Shown here in pieces: positions 1 through 12,200 of a DNA stretch of 64,000 nucleotides. The position numbers were made by a program, and so were the translations under genes. The notes beneath the pieces were generated by a model, which had not been told where the DNA came from, searched no databases, and saw nothing but the letters and a program-made list of their open reading frames with translations. How positions within the stretch are numbered: the stretch's first letter is position 1; each line of letters starts with the position of its first letter. This DNA is from Lepisosteus oculatus (lineage: Eukaryota; Chordata; Actinopteri; Semionotiformes; Lepisosteidae): positions 37,846,039 through 37,910,038 of the forward strand of contig NC_090709.1 in assembly GCF_040954835.1 (NCBI RefSeq), read 5' to 3'.

Positions 1-182
1 CCACTTCCAGCAGCAGCAGGAGAGCTGGAAACGCCTTCATGAGAGAAAGGGTTGTCTTATTGCCCTCATGACAGGCAGGCACAGCCCCTGCAGCTGCGCG
101 ATGGGAAGAAACACTTCCCCTCTCAGCGGGCGGCTCTGCGTCCGAGTAAACTTCTCTCCCGATGTGCAGTAAGACAAAAAAC

Positions 183-555
183 TTTCTTCGTGGTTGTTAA
201 GAGATTTTATTATTGCAATATAAAAGTTAAAGAAAAGAAAAAAAACACAATGCGGTCGAATTAACCAGCCTCATTAATTAATTATCAGAGTTCACTAATG
301 ACTCTCTGCCCTGAAGGCCAGGTTTCCAGGAGCCCGCAGTGCTTGACGAGCAGAGAGCGGAACCACACCGAGCTCAGCGGCAGACCGGTACTTGTATTTG
401 TGTTGTATTCTTTGTTATTGTTAATTTTTACATTAAAAAACAATTCAAAAGCGACGCATCGGTCGGTCCAGTCCCGGGACACTTCCGGGAAATGTCCACT
501 GGGCGGCGACAGAGAGGCACGAGTCTATGGAGGCGGGTCTCACGGCGCTCATTAA
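183..555 (+). repeat. Dispersed repeat copy (paralogue of 41.52-42.14 kb) containing module R2
   Basis: An AT-rich part, a conserved block from about 298 to 390 and a GC-rich block from about 478 to 548 (module R2) all recur in the same order at 41520-42140. R2 occurs a third time at 47974-48040. The block at 298-390 matches 41648-41740 with only a few substitutions. The stretch just before R2 (about 395-450) ends in an A-rich tail like those of the LINE 3' ends found elsewhere in the window. Several short ORFs cross it, but the copies do not keep a common frame, so I read it as non-coding duplicated DNA. Confidence 0.7.
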
Positions 556-815
556 TCTCAAACCTGATTACACAAACCTTTCTTATTTTATCTCACTCTT
601 AGCATCGCGTACGCGTAGCCTTCATCGTGTTCTCTGTCCTTCGTTGCTCTGTTAATTCAGTCGGTGTAGCTTTTGTCTTGTTATACTGCAGTGTCTCTAT
701 GTGCACGTCCCCTAACTGGTGTATTTGAGTCTTTGACTTCTAATCAAACTGAAAAAATAAACGAGCCGCAGGTGTTTCAGGACGCAGAGCCCCTTCCTGG
801 CTCTATGATCGGGTC
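556..815. other. No gene recognised
   Basis: About 260 bases of ordinary sequence between the dispersed repeat and the CpG-rich patch. I see no conserved ORF, RNA gene or repeat. It becomes CpG-rich towards its right end. Confidence 0.4.
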
Positions 816-914
816 ATGTGTCGCTCACAGCACCTTCCTGTGCGCCGGAGACCCTCTGTGGTGAAATGGATCCTTACGATCAATAACAGAGGCTGCAGGT
901 GTCGATTCTTGAGG

Positions 915-945
915 CGGGCGGAAGTGACGTCGCCCACTTGTACTC
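915..945 (+). promoter_or_regulatory. Candidate promoter with ETS/CRE composite site
   Basis: The run CGGAAGTGACGTCG at 919-932 fuses an ETS/GABP core (CGGAAGTG) with a CRE core (TGACGTCG). This composite is well known in TATA-less CpG-island promoters of vertebrate housekeeping genes. The surroundings from about 800 to 1300 are CpG-rich, unlike the arrays that follow. A splice donor lies 410 bp downstream on the same strand. Promoter function is inferred from motif and context only. Confidence 0.5.
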
Positions 946-949
946 GTGG

Positions 950-1343
950 GCTTTCGGCTGCTCCTGCAGATCTGCTCTCGGTCGGAGAGGAGGGAGACGC
1001 GGTCGCTCTGCTGTGTCGGCTGGAGGGAACGGAGCCCCTCAGGAGACGCTCCTGGGAGAGGAGAGACGCTGCGCTGGAAACCCACTTCTTGCCAAACTGC
1101 AGAGCCGCGCCTCTCCGGCACCTGTCCGGGAGGAAGGCGAGGGGAAACAGACACGGACTCCAAGCGTCACAGCGAAAAGACATTCGTGTGGAGGAAGGGA
1201 TGTTCGCGGAGGAAAAGAGGGACAGACTGCAGATCTAGCAGTGCGAACACGGCTGTACCGAGAGCGGCGGACGGAGTTGTGTGATTCATGTGCAACTAAC
1301 TGAATGTACAGCCACACCCCCCCAGAAGAGTGATGTCGCGATG
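950..1343 (+). other. Candidate first exon (5' UTR, possibly a few codons) with splice donor at 1344
   Basis: The CpG-rich stretch downstream of the ETS/CRE site ends in ATG followed by GTGAGT (intron from 1344), a good match to the vertebrate donor consensus. An ATG at 1333 would give only Met-Ser-Arg before the donor, leaving phase 2. Longer overlapping ORFs in three frames through 816-1303 do not resemble any family I know and may be upstream ORFs or chance frames of GC-rich DNA. The start of the exon is not visible and is set arbitrarily downstream of the promoter motif. The 60-bp minisatellite starts about 50 bp into the presumed intron. Confidence 0.35.
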
Positions 1344-1504
1344 GTGAGTGTTGCTTATTTCAGTCCTGTGCAATTAGTGTAATTCTCTTAAGAAAGTGTG
1401 AGTGGTGTTACAGTGATCCTGCTGTCTGTGACTCTATAGAGTCTCTAGGATGAGGGGGTGTGAGTGGTGTTACAGTGATCCTGCTGTCTGTGACTCTAGA
1501 GTCT

Positions 1505-4230
1505 CTAGGATGAGGGGTGTGAGTGGTGTTACAGTGATCCTGCTGTCTGTGACTCTATAGAGTCTCTAGGATGAGGGGGTGTGAGTGGTGTTACAGTGAT
1601 CCTGCTGTCTGTGACTCTATAGAGTCTCTAGGATGAGGGGTGTGAGTGGTGTTACAGTGATCCTGCTGTCTGTGACTCTATAGAGTCTCTAGGATGAGGG
1701 GTGTGAGTGGTGTTACAGTGATCCTGCTGTCTGTGACTCTATAGAGTCTCTAGGATGAGGGGGTGTGAGTGGTGTTACAGTGATCCTGCTGTCTGTGACT
1801 CTATAGAGTCTCTAGGATGAGGGGGTGTGAGTGGTGTTACAGTGATCCTGCTGTCTGTGACTCTATAGAGTCTCTAGGATGAGGAGTGTGAGTGGTGTTA
1901 CAGTGATCCTGCTGTCTGTGACTCTAGAGTCTCTAGGATGAGGGGGTGTGGGTGGTGTTACAATGATCCTGCTGTCTGTGACTCTATAGTCTCTAGGATG
2001 AGGGGGTGTGAGTGGTGTTACAGTGATCCTGCTGTCTGTGACTCTATAGAGTCTCTAGGATGAGGGGTGTGAGTGGTGTTACAGTGATCCTGCTGTCTGT
2101 GACTCTATAGTCTCTAGGATGAGGAGTGTGAGTGGTGTTACAGTGATCCTGCTGTCTGACTCTATAGAGTCTCTAGGATGAGGGGGTGTGAGTGGTGTTA
2201 CAGTGATCCTGCTGTCTGTGACTCTATAGAGTCTCTAGGATGAGGAGTGTGAGTGGTGTTACAGTGATCCTGCTGTCTGTGACTCTATAGAGTCTCTAGG
2301 ATGAGGAGTGTGAGTGGTGTTACAGTGATCCTGCTGTCTGTGACTCTAGAGTCTCTAGGATGAGGGGGTGTGGGTGGTGTTACAATGATCCTGCTGTCTG
2401 TGACTCTATAGTCTCTAGGATGAGGGGGTGTGAGTGGTGTTACAGTGATCCTGCTGTCTGTGACTCTATAGAGTCTCTAGGATGAGGGGTGTGAGTGGTG
2501 TTACAGTGATCCTGCTGTCTGTGACTCTATAGTCTCTAGGATGAGGAGTGTGAGTGGTGTTACAGTGATCCTGCTGTCTGACTCTATAGAGTCTCTAGGA
2601 TGAGGGGGTGTGAGTGGTGTTACAGTGATCCTGCTGTCTGTGACTCTATAGAGTCTCTAGGATGAGGAGTGTGAGTGGTGTTACAGTGATCCTGCTGTCT
2701 GTGACTCTAGAGTCTCTAGGATGAGGGGGTGTGGGTGGTGTTACAATGATCCTGCTGTCTGTGACTCTATAGAGTCTCTAGGATGAGGGGTGTGAGTGGT
2801 GTTACAGTGATCCTGCTGTCTGTGACTCTATAGAGTCTCTAGGATGAGGGGGTGTGAGTGGTGTTACAGTGATCCTGCTGTCTGTGACTCTATAGAGTCT
2901 CTAGGATGAGGGGTGTGAGTGGTGTTACAGTGATCCTGCTGTCTGTGACTCTATAGAGTCTCTAGGATGAGGGGTGTGAGTGGTGTTACAGTGATCCTGC
3001 TGTCTGTGACTCTATAGAGTCTCTAGGATGAGGGGGTGTGAGTGGTGTTACAGTGATCCTGCTGTCTGTGACTCTATAGAGTCTCTAGGATGAGGGGGTG
3101 TGAGTGGTGTTACAGTGATCCTGCTGTCTGTGACTCTATAGAGTCTCTAGGATGAGGAGTGTGAGTGGTGTTACAGTGATCCTGCTGTCTGTGACTCTAG
3201 AGTCTCTAGGATGAGGGGGTGTGGGTGGTGTTACAATGATCCTGCTGTCTGTGACTCTATAGTCTCTAGGATGAGGGGGTGTGAGTGGTGTTACAGTGAT
3301 CCTGCTGTCTGTGACTCTATAGAGTCTCTAGGATGAGGGGTGTGAGTGGTGTTACAGTGATCCTGCTGTCTGTGACTCTATAGTCTCTAGGATGAGGAGT
3401 GTGAGTGGTGTTACAGTGATCCTGCTGTCTGACTCTATAGAGTCTCTAGGATGAGGGGGTGTGAGTGGTGTTACAGTGATCCTGCTGTCTGTGACTCTAT
3501 AGAGTCTCTAGGATGAGGAGTGTGAGTGGTGTTACAGTGATCCTGCTGTCTGTGACTCTATAGAGTCTCTAGGATGAGGAGTGTGAGTGGTGTTACAGTG
3601 ATCCTGCTGTCTGTGACTCTAGAGTCTCTAGGATGAGGGGGTGTGGGTGGTGTTACAATGATCCTGCTGTCTGTGACTCTATAGTCTCTAGGATGAGGGG
3701 GTGTGAGTGGTGTTACAGTGATCCTGCTGTCTGTGACTCTATAGAGTCTCTAGGATGAGGGGTGTGAGTGGTGTTACAGTGATCCTGCTGTCTGTGACTC
3801 TATAGTCTCTAGGATGAGGAGTGTGAGTGGTGTTACAGTGATCCTGCTGTCTGACTCTATAGAGTCTCTAGGATGAGGGGGTGTGAGTGGTGTTACAGTG
3901 ATCCTGCTGTCTGTGACTCTATAGAGTCTCTAGGATGAGGAGTGTGAGTGGTGTTACAGTGATCCTGCTGTCTGTGACTCTAGAGTCTCTAGGATGAGGG
4001 GGTGTGGGTGGTGTTACAATGATCCTGCTGTCTGTGACTCTATAGAGTCTCTAGGATGAGGGGTGTGAGTGGTGTTACAGTGATCCTGCTGTCTGTGACT
4101 CTATAGAGTCTCTAGGATAAGGGGGTGTGAGTGGTGTTACAGTGATCCTGCTGTCTGTGACTCTATAGAGTCTCTAGGATGAGGGGTGTGAGTGGTGTTA
4201 CAGTGATCCTGCTGTCTGTGACTCTATAGA
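1505..4230 (+). repeat. 1273-bp higher-order tandem duplication inside array 1
   Basis: Diagnostic variant units (a short palindrome plus CAATGATCC) start at 1921, 2343 and 2704 and again at 3194, 3616 and 3977. Each is offset by exactly 1273 bp. The order of G-run variants between them is the same in both copies. Agreement starts near 1505 and fades near 4230. Confidence 0.85.
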
Positions 4231-7200
4231 GTCTCTAGGATGAGGGGGTGTGAGTGGTGTTACAGTGATCCTGCTGTCTGTGACTCTATAGAGTCTCTAG
4301 GATGAGGGAGTGTGAGTGGTGTTACAGTGATCCTGCTGTCTGTGACTCTATAGAGTCTCTAGGATGAGGGGGTGTGGGTGGTGTTACAGTGATCCTGCTG
4401 TCTGTGACTCTATAGAGTCTCTAGGATGAGGGGGTGTGAGTGGTGTTACAGTGATCCTGCTGTCTGTGACTATAGAGTCTCTAGGATGAGGGAGTGTGAG
4501 TGGTGTTACAGTGATCCTGCTGTCTGTGACTCTATAGAGTCTCTAGGATGAGGGGTGTGAGTGGTGTTACAGTGATCCTGCTGTCTGTGACTCTAGAGTC
4601 TCTAGGATGAGGAGTGTGAGTGGTGTTACAGTGATCCTGCTGTCTGTGACTCTATAGAGTCTCTATGATGAGGAGTGTGAGTGGTGTTACAGTGATCCTG
4701 CTGTCTGTGACTCTATAGAGTCTCTAGGATGAGGGGGTGTGGGTGGTGTTACAGTGATCCTGCTGTCTGTGACTCTATAGAGTCTCTAGGATGAGGGGGT
4801 GTGAGTGGTGTTACAGTGATCCTGCTGTCTGTGACTCTATAGAGTCTCTAGGATGAGGAGTGTGAGTGGTGTTACAGTGATCCTGCTGTCTGTGACTCTA
4901 TAGAGTCTCTAGGATGAGGGGGTGTGAGTGGTGTTACAGCGATCCTGCTGTCTGTGACTATAGAGTCTCTAGGATGAGGGGTGTGGGTGGTGTTACAGTG
5001 ATCCTGCTGTCTGTGACTCTATAGAGTCTGTAGGATGAGGGGGTGTGAGTGGTGTTACAGTGATCCTGCTGTCTGTGACTCTATAGAGTCTCTAGGATGA
5101 GGAGTGTGAGTGGTGTTACAGTGATCCTGCTGTCTGTGACTCTATAGAGTCTCTAGGATGAGGAGTGTGAGTGGTGTTACAGTGATCCTGCTGTCTGTGA
5201 CTCTATAGTCTCTAGGATGAGGGGGTGTGAGTGGTGTTACAGTGATCCTGCTGTCTGTGACTCTATAGAGTCTCTATGATGAGGAGTGTGGGTGGTGTTA
5301 CAGTGATCCTGCTGTCTGTGACTCTATAGAGTCTCTAGGATGAGGGGGTGTGAGTGGTGTTACAGTGATCCTAATGTGTCTGTGACTCTATAGAGTCTAT
5401 AGGATGAGGGAGTGTGAGTGGTGTTACAGTGATCCTGCTGTCTGTGACTCTATAGAGTCTCTAGGATGAGGGGCTGTGAGTGGTGTTACAGTGATCCTGC
5501 TGTCTGTGACTATAGAGTCTCTAGGATGAGGGGGTGTGAGTGGTGTTACAGTGATCCTGCTGTCTGTGACTCTATAGAGTCTCTAGGATGAGGGGGTGTG
5601 AGTGGTGTTACAGTGATCCTGCTGTCTGTGACTCTATAGAGTCTCTAGGATGAGGGGGTGTGAGTGGTGTTACAGTGATCCTGCTGTCTGTGACTCTATA
5701 GAGTCTCTAGGATGAGGAGTGTGAGTGGTGTTACAGTGATCCTGCTGTCTGTGACTATAGAGTCTCTAGGATGAGGAGTGTGAGTGGTGTTACAGTGATC
5801 CTGCTGTCTGTGACTCTATAGAGTCTCTAGGATGAGGGGGTGTGAGTGGTGTTACAGTGATCCTGCTGTCTGTGACTCTATAGAGTCTCTAGGATGAGGA
5901 GTGTGAGTGGTGTTACAGTGATCCTGCTGTCTGTGACTCTATAGAGTCTCTAGGATGAGGGGGTGTGAGTGGTGTTACAGTGATCCTGCTGTCTGTGACT
6001 CTATAGAGTCTCTAGGATGAGGGGGTGTGGGTGGTGTTACAGTGATCCTGCTGTCTGTGACTCTATAGTCTCTAGGATGAGGGGGTGTGAGTGGTGTTAC
6101 AGTGATCCTGCTGTCTGTGACTCTATAGTCTTTAGGATGAGGGGGTGTGAGTGGTGTTACAGTGATCCTGCTGTCTGTGACTCTATAGAGTCTCTAGGAT
6201 GAGGGGGTGTGAGTGGTGTTACAGTGATCCTGCTGTCTGTGACTCTATAGAGTCTCTAGGATGAGGGAGTGTGAGTGGTGTTACAGTGATCCTGCTGTCT
6301 GTGACTCTATAGTCTCTAGGATGAGGAGTGTGAGTGGTGTTACAGTGATCCTGCTGTCTGTGACTCTATAGAGTCTCTAGGATGAGGAGTGTGAGTGGTG
6401 TTACAGTGATCCTGCTGTCTGTGACTATAGAGTCTCTAGGATGAGGGGGTGTGAGTGGTGTTACAGTGATCCTGCTGTCTGTGACTCTATAGAGTCTCTA
6501 GGATGAGGGGGTGTGAGTGGTGTTACAGTGATCCTGCTGTCTGTGACTCTATAGAGTCTCTATGATGAGGGGTGTGAGTGGTGTTACAGTGATCCTGCTG
6601 TCTGTGACTCTATAGAGTCTCTTTGATGAGGTGGTGTGAGTGGTGTTACAGTGATCCTGCTGTCTGTGACTCTATAGAGTCTCTAGGATGAGGGGGTGTG
6701 AGTGGTGTTACAGTGATCCTGCTGTCTGTGACTCTATAGAGTCTCTAGGATGAGGGGGTGTGAGTGGTGTTACAGTGATCCTGCTGTCTGTGACTCTATA
6801 GAGTCTCTAGGATGAGGGGGTGTGAATGGTGTTACAGTGATCCTGCTCTCTGTGACTCTATAGAGTCTCTAGGATGAGGGGGTGTGAGTGGTGTTACAGT
6901 GATCCTGCTGTCTGTGACTTTATAGTCGTTAGGATGAGGGGGTGTGAGTGGTGTTACAGTGATCCTGCTGTCTGTGACTCTATAGAGTCTCTAGGATGAG
7001 GGGGTGTGAGTGGTGTTACAATGATCCTGCTGTCTGTGACTCTATAGAGTCTCTAGGATGAGGGGGTGTGAGTGGTGTTACAGTGATCCTGCTGTCTGTG
7101 ACTCTATAGAGTCTCTAGGATGAGGAGTGTGAGTGGTGTTACAGTGATCCTGCTGTCTGTGACTCTATAGAGTCTCTAGGATGAGGGGGTGTGAGTGGTG

Positions 7201-9265
7201 TTACAGTGATCCTGCTGTCTGTGACTCTATAGAGTCTCTATGATGAGGAGTGTGGGTGGTGTTACAGTGATCCTGCTGTCTGTGACTCTATAGAGTCTCT
7301 AGGATGAGGGGGTGTGAGTGGTGTTACAGTGATCCTGCTGTCTGTGACTCTATAGAGTCTCTATGATGAGGAGTGTGGGTGGTGTTACAGTGATCCTGCT
7401 GTCTGTGACTCTATAGAGTCTCTAGGATGAGGGGGTGTGAGTGGTGTTACAGTGATCCTGCTGTCTGTGACTCTATAGAGTCTCTAGGATGAGGGGGTGT
7501 GAGTGGTGTTACAGTGATCCTGCTGTCTGTGATTCTATAGAGTCTCTAGGATGAGGAGTGTGAGTAGTGTTACAGTGATCCTGCTGTCTGTGACTATAGA
7601 GTCTCTATGATGAGGGGTGTGAGTGGTGTTACAGTGATCCTGCTGTCTGTGACTCTAGAGTCTCTAGGAAGAGGGGGTGTGAGTGGTGTTACAGTGATCC
7701 TGCTGTCTGTGACTCTATAGAGTCTCTAGGATGAGGGGGTGTGAGTGGTGTTACAGTGATCCTGCTGTCTGTGACTCTATAGAGTCTCTAGGATGAGGGG
7801 GTGTGAGTGGTGTTACAGTGATCCTGCTGTCTGTGACTCTATAGAGTCTCTAGGATGAGGGGTGTGAGTGGTGTTACAGTGATCCTGCTGTCTGTGACTC
7901 TATAGAGTCTCTAGGATGAGGGGGTGTGAGTGGTGTTACAGTGATCCTGCTGTCTGTGACTCTATAGAGTCTCTAGGATGAGGAGTGTGAGTGGTGTTAC
8001 AGTGATCCTGCTGTCTGTGACTCTATAGAGTCTCTAGGATGAGGGGTGTGAGTGGTGTTACAGTGATCCTGCTGTCTGTGACTCTATAGAGTCTCTATGA
8101 TGAGGAGTGTGGGTGGTGTTACAGTGATCCTGCTGTCTGTGACTCTATAGAGTCTCTAGGATGAGGGGGTGTGAGTGGTGTTACAGTGATCCTGCTGTCT
8201 GTGACTCTATAGAGTCTCTAGGATGAGGGGGTGTGAGTGGTGTTACAGTGATCCTGCTGTCTGTGACTCTATAGAGTCTCTATGATGAGGAGTGTGAGTG
8301 GTGTTACAGTGATCCTCCTGTCTGTGACTCTATAGAGTCTGTAGGATGAGGGGGTGTGAGTGGTGTTACAGTTATCCTGCTGTCTGTGACTCTATAGAGT
8401 CTCTAGGATGAGGGGGTGTGAGTGGTGTTACAGTGATCCTGCTGTCTGTGACTCTATAGAGTCTCTATGATGAGGAGTGTGAGTGGTGTTACAGTGATCC
8501 TGCTGTCTGTGACTCTATAGAGTCTCTAGGATGAGGGGGTGTGAGTGGTGTTACAGTGATCCTGCTGTCTGTGACTCTATAGAGTCTCTGGGATGAGGGG
8601 GTGTGAGTGGTGTTACAGTGATCCTGCTGTCAGTGACTCTATAGAGTCTCTAGGATGAGGAGGTGTGAGTGGTGTTACAGTGATCCTGCTGCCTGTGACT
8701 CTATAGAGTCTCTAGGATGAGGGGGTGTGAGTGGTGTTACAGTGATCCTGCTGTCTGTGACTCTATAGTCTCTAGGATGAGGGGGTGTGGGTGGTGTTAC
8801 AGTGATCCTGCTGTCTGTGACTCTATAGAGTCTCTAGGATGAGGGGGTGTGAGTGGTGTTACAGTGATCCTGCTGTCTGTGACTCTATAGTCTCTAGGAT
8901 GAGGGGGTGTGGGTGGTGTTACAGTGATCCTGCTGTCTGTGACTCTATAGAGTCTCTAGGATGAGGAGTGTGAGTGGTGTTACAGTGATCCTGCTGTCTG
9001 TGACTCTATAGTCTCTAGGATGAGGGGGTGTGAGTGGTGTTACAGTGATCCTGCTGTCTGTGACTCTATAGAGTCTCTAGGATGAGGAGGTGTGAGTGGT
9101 GTTACAGTGATCCTGCTGCCTGTGACTCTATAGAGTCTCTAGGATGAGGGGTGTGAGTGGTGTTACAGTGATCCTGCTGTCTGTGACTCTATAGAGTCTC
9201 TAGGATGAGGAGTGTGAGTGGTGTTACAGTGATCCTGCTGTCTGTGACTCTATAGAGTCTCTAGG

Positions 9266-12200
9266 ATGAGGGGCTGTGGGTGGTGTTACAGTGATCCTGC
9301 TGTCTGTGACTATAGAGTCTCTAGGATGAGGGGGTGTGAATGGTGTTACAGTGATCCTGCTGTCTGTGACTATAGAGTCTCTAGGATGAGGTGGTGTGAG
9401 TGGTGTTACAGTGATCCTGCTGTCTGTGACTCTATAGTCTCTAGGATGAGGGGGTGTGGGTGGTGTTACAGTGATCCTGCTGTCTGTGACTCTATAGAGT
9501 CTCTAGGATGAGGGGGTGTGAGTGGTGTTACAGTGATCCTGCTGTCTGTGACTCTATAGTCTCTAGGATGAGGGGGTGTGGGTGGTGTTACAGTGATCCT
9601 GCTGTCTGTGACTCTATAGAGTCTCTAGGATGAGGACTGTGAGTGGTGTTACAGTGATCCTGCTGTCTGTGACTCTATAGTCTCTAGGATGAGGGGGTGT
9701 GAGTGGTGTTACAGTGATCCTGCTGTCTGTGACTCTATAGAGTCTCTAGGATGAGGAGGTGTGAGTGGTGTTACAGTGATCCTGCTGCCTGTGACTCTAT
9801 AGAGTCTCTAGGATGAGGAGTGTGAGTGGTGTTACAGTGATCCTGCTGTCTGTGACTCTATAGTCTCTAGGATGAGGGGGTGTGGGTGGTGTTACAGTGA
9901 TCCTGCTGTCTGTGACTATAGAGTCTCTAGGATGAGGGGTGTGAGTGGTGTTACAGTGATCCTGCTGTCTGTGACTCTATAGAGTCTCTAGGATGAGGAG
10001 TGTGAGTGGTGTTACAGTGATCCTGCTGTCTGTGACTCTATAGAGTCTCTAGGATGAGGGGCTGTGGGTGGTGTTACAGTGATCCTGCTGTCTGTGACTA
10101 TAGAGTCTCTAGGATGAGGGGGTGTGAATGGTGTTACAGTGATCCTGCTGTCTGTGACTATAGAGTCTCTAGGATGAGGTGGTGTGAGTGGTGTTACAGT
10201 GATCCTGCTGTCTGTCACTCTATAGAGTCTCTAGGATGAGGGGGTGTGAGTGGTGTTACAGTGATCCTGCTGTCTGTGACTCTATAGAGTCTCTAGGATG
10301 AGGGGTGTGAGTGGTGTTACAGTGATCCTGCTGTCTGTGACTCTATAGAGTCTCTAGGATGAGGGGGTGTGAATGGTGTTACAGTGATCCTGCTGTCTGT
10401 GACTATAGAGTCTCTAGGATGAGGTGGTGTGAGTGGTGTTACAGTGATCCTGCTGTCTGTGACTCTATAGAGTCTCTAGGATGAGGAGTGTGAGTGGTGT
10501 TACAGTGATCCTGCTGTCCGTGACTCTATAGAGTCTCTAGGATGAGGGGTGTGAGTGGTGTTACAGTGATCCTGCTGTCTGTGACTCTATAGAGTCTCTA
10601 GGATGAGGAGTGTGAGTGGTGTTACAGTGATCCTGCTGTCTGTGACTCTATAGTCTCTAGGATGAGGGGGTGTGAGTGGTGTTACAGTGATCCTGCTGTC
10701 TGTGACTCTATAGAGTCTCTAGGATGAGGGGTGTGAGTGGTGTAACAGTGATCCTGCTGTCTGTGACTATAGAGTCTCTAGGATGAGGGGGTGTGAGTGG
10801 TGTTACAGTGATCCTGCTGTCTGTGACTCTATAGAGTCTCTAGGATGAGGAGTGTGAGTGGTGTTACAGTGATCCTGCTGTCTGTGACTCTATAGAGTCT
10901 CTAGGATGAGGGGGTGTGCGTGGTGTTACAGTGATCCTGCTGTCTGTGACTCTATAGAGTCTCTAGGATGAGGAGTGTGAGTGGTGTTACAGTGATCCTG
11001 CTGTCTGTGATTCTATAGAGTCTCTAGGATGAGGGGGTGTGAGTGGTGTTACAATGATCCTGCTGTCTGTGACTCTATAGAGTCTCTAGGATGAGGGGTG
11101 TGAGTGGTGTTACAGTGATCCTGCTGTCTGTGACTCTATAGAGTATCTAGGATGAGGGGTGTGAGTGGTGTTACAGTGATCCTGCTGTCTGTGACTCTAT
11201 AGTCTCTAGGATGAGGGGGTGTGAGTGGTGTTACAGTGATCCTGCTGTCTGTGACTCTATAGTCTCTAGGATGAGGGGGTGTGGGTGGTGTTACAGTGAT
11301 CCTGCTGTCTGTGACTCTATAGTCTCTAGGATGAGGGGGTGTGAGTGGTGTTACAGTGATCCTGCTGTCTGTGACTCTATAGTCTCTAGGATGAGGGGGT
11401 GTGAGTGGTGTTACAGTGATCCTGCTGTCTGTGACTCTATAGAGTCTCTAGGATGAGGGGGTGTGAGTGGTGTTACAGTGATCCTGCTGTCTGTGACTCT
11501 ATAGTCTCTAGGATGAGGGGGTGTGGGTGGTGTTACAGTGATCCTGCTGTCTGTGACTCTATAGAGTCTCTAGGATGAGGACTGTGAGTGGTGTTACAGT
11601 GATCCTGCTGTCTGTGACTCTATAGTCTCTAGGATGAGGGGGTGTGAGTGGTGTTACAGTGATCCTGCTGTCTGTGACTCTATAGAGTCTCTAGGATGAG
11701 GAGGTGTGAGTGGTGTTACAGTGATCCTGCTGCCTGTGACTCTATAGAGTCTCTAGGATGAGGGGTGTGAGTGGTGTTACAGTGATCCTGCTGTCTGTGA
11801 CTCTATAGAGTCTCTAGGATGAGGAGTGTGAGTGGTGTTACAGTGATCCTGCTGTCTGTGACTCTATAGAGTCTCTAGGATGAGGGGCTGTGGGTGGTGT
11901 TACAGTGATCCTGCTGTCTGTGACTATAGAGTCTCTAGGATGAGGGGGTGTGAATGGTGTTACAGTGATCCTGCTGTCTGTGACTATAGAGTCTCTAGGA
12001 TGAGGTGGTGTGAGTGGTGTTACAGTGATCCTGCTGTCTGTCACTCTATAGAGTCTCTAGGATGAGGGGGTGTGAGTGGTGTTACAGTGATCCTGCTGTC
12101 TGTGACTCTATAGAGTCTCTAGGATGAGGGGTGTGAGTGGTGTTACAGTGATCCTGCTGTCTGTGACTCTATAGAGTCTCTAGGATGAGGAGTGTGAGTG

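Noticed and set aside
816..1303. Overlapping ORFs of 112-140 codons in the CpG-rich patch as proteins
   Set aside because: Three plus frames and two minus frames are open over the same GC-rich DNA; several start at non-ATG codons and none has a known motif. Kept only as possible upstream ORFs.
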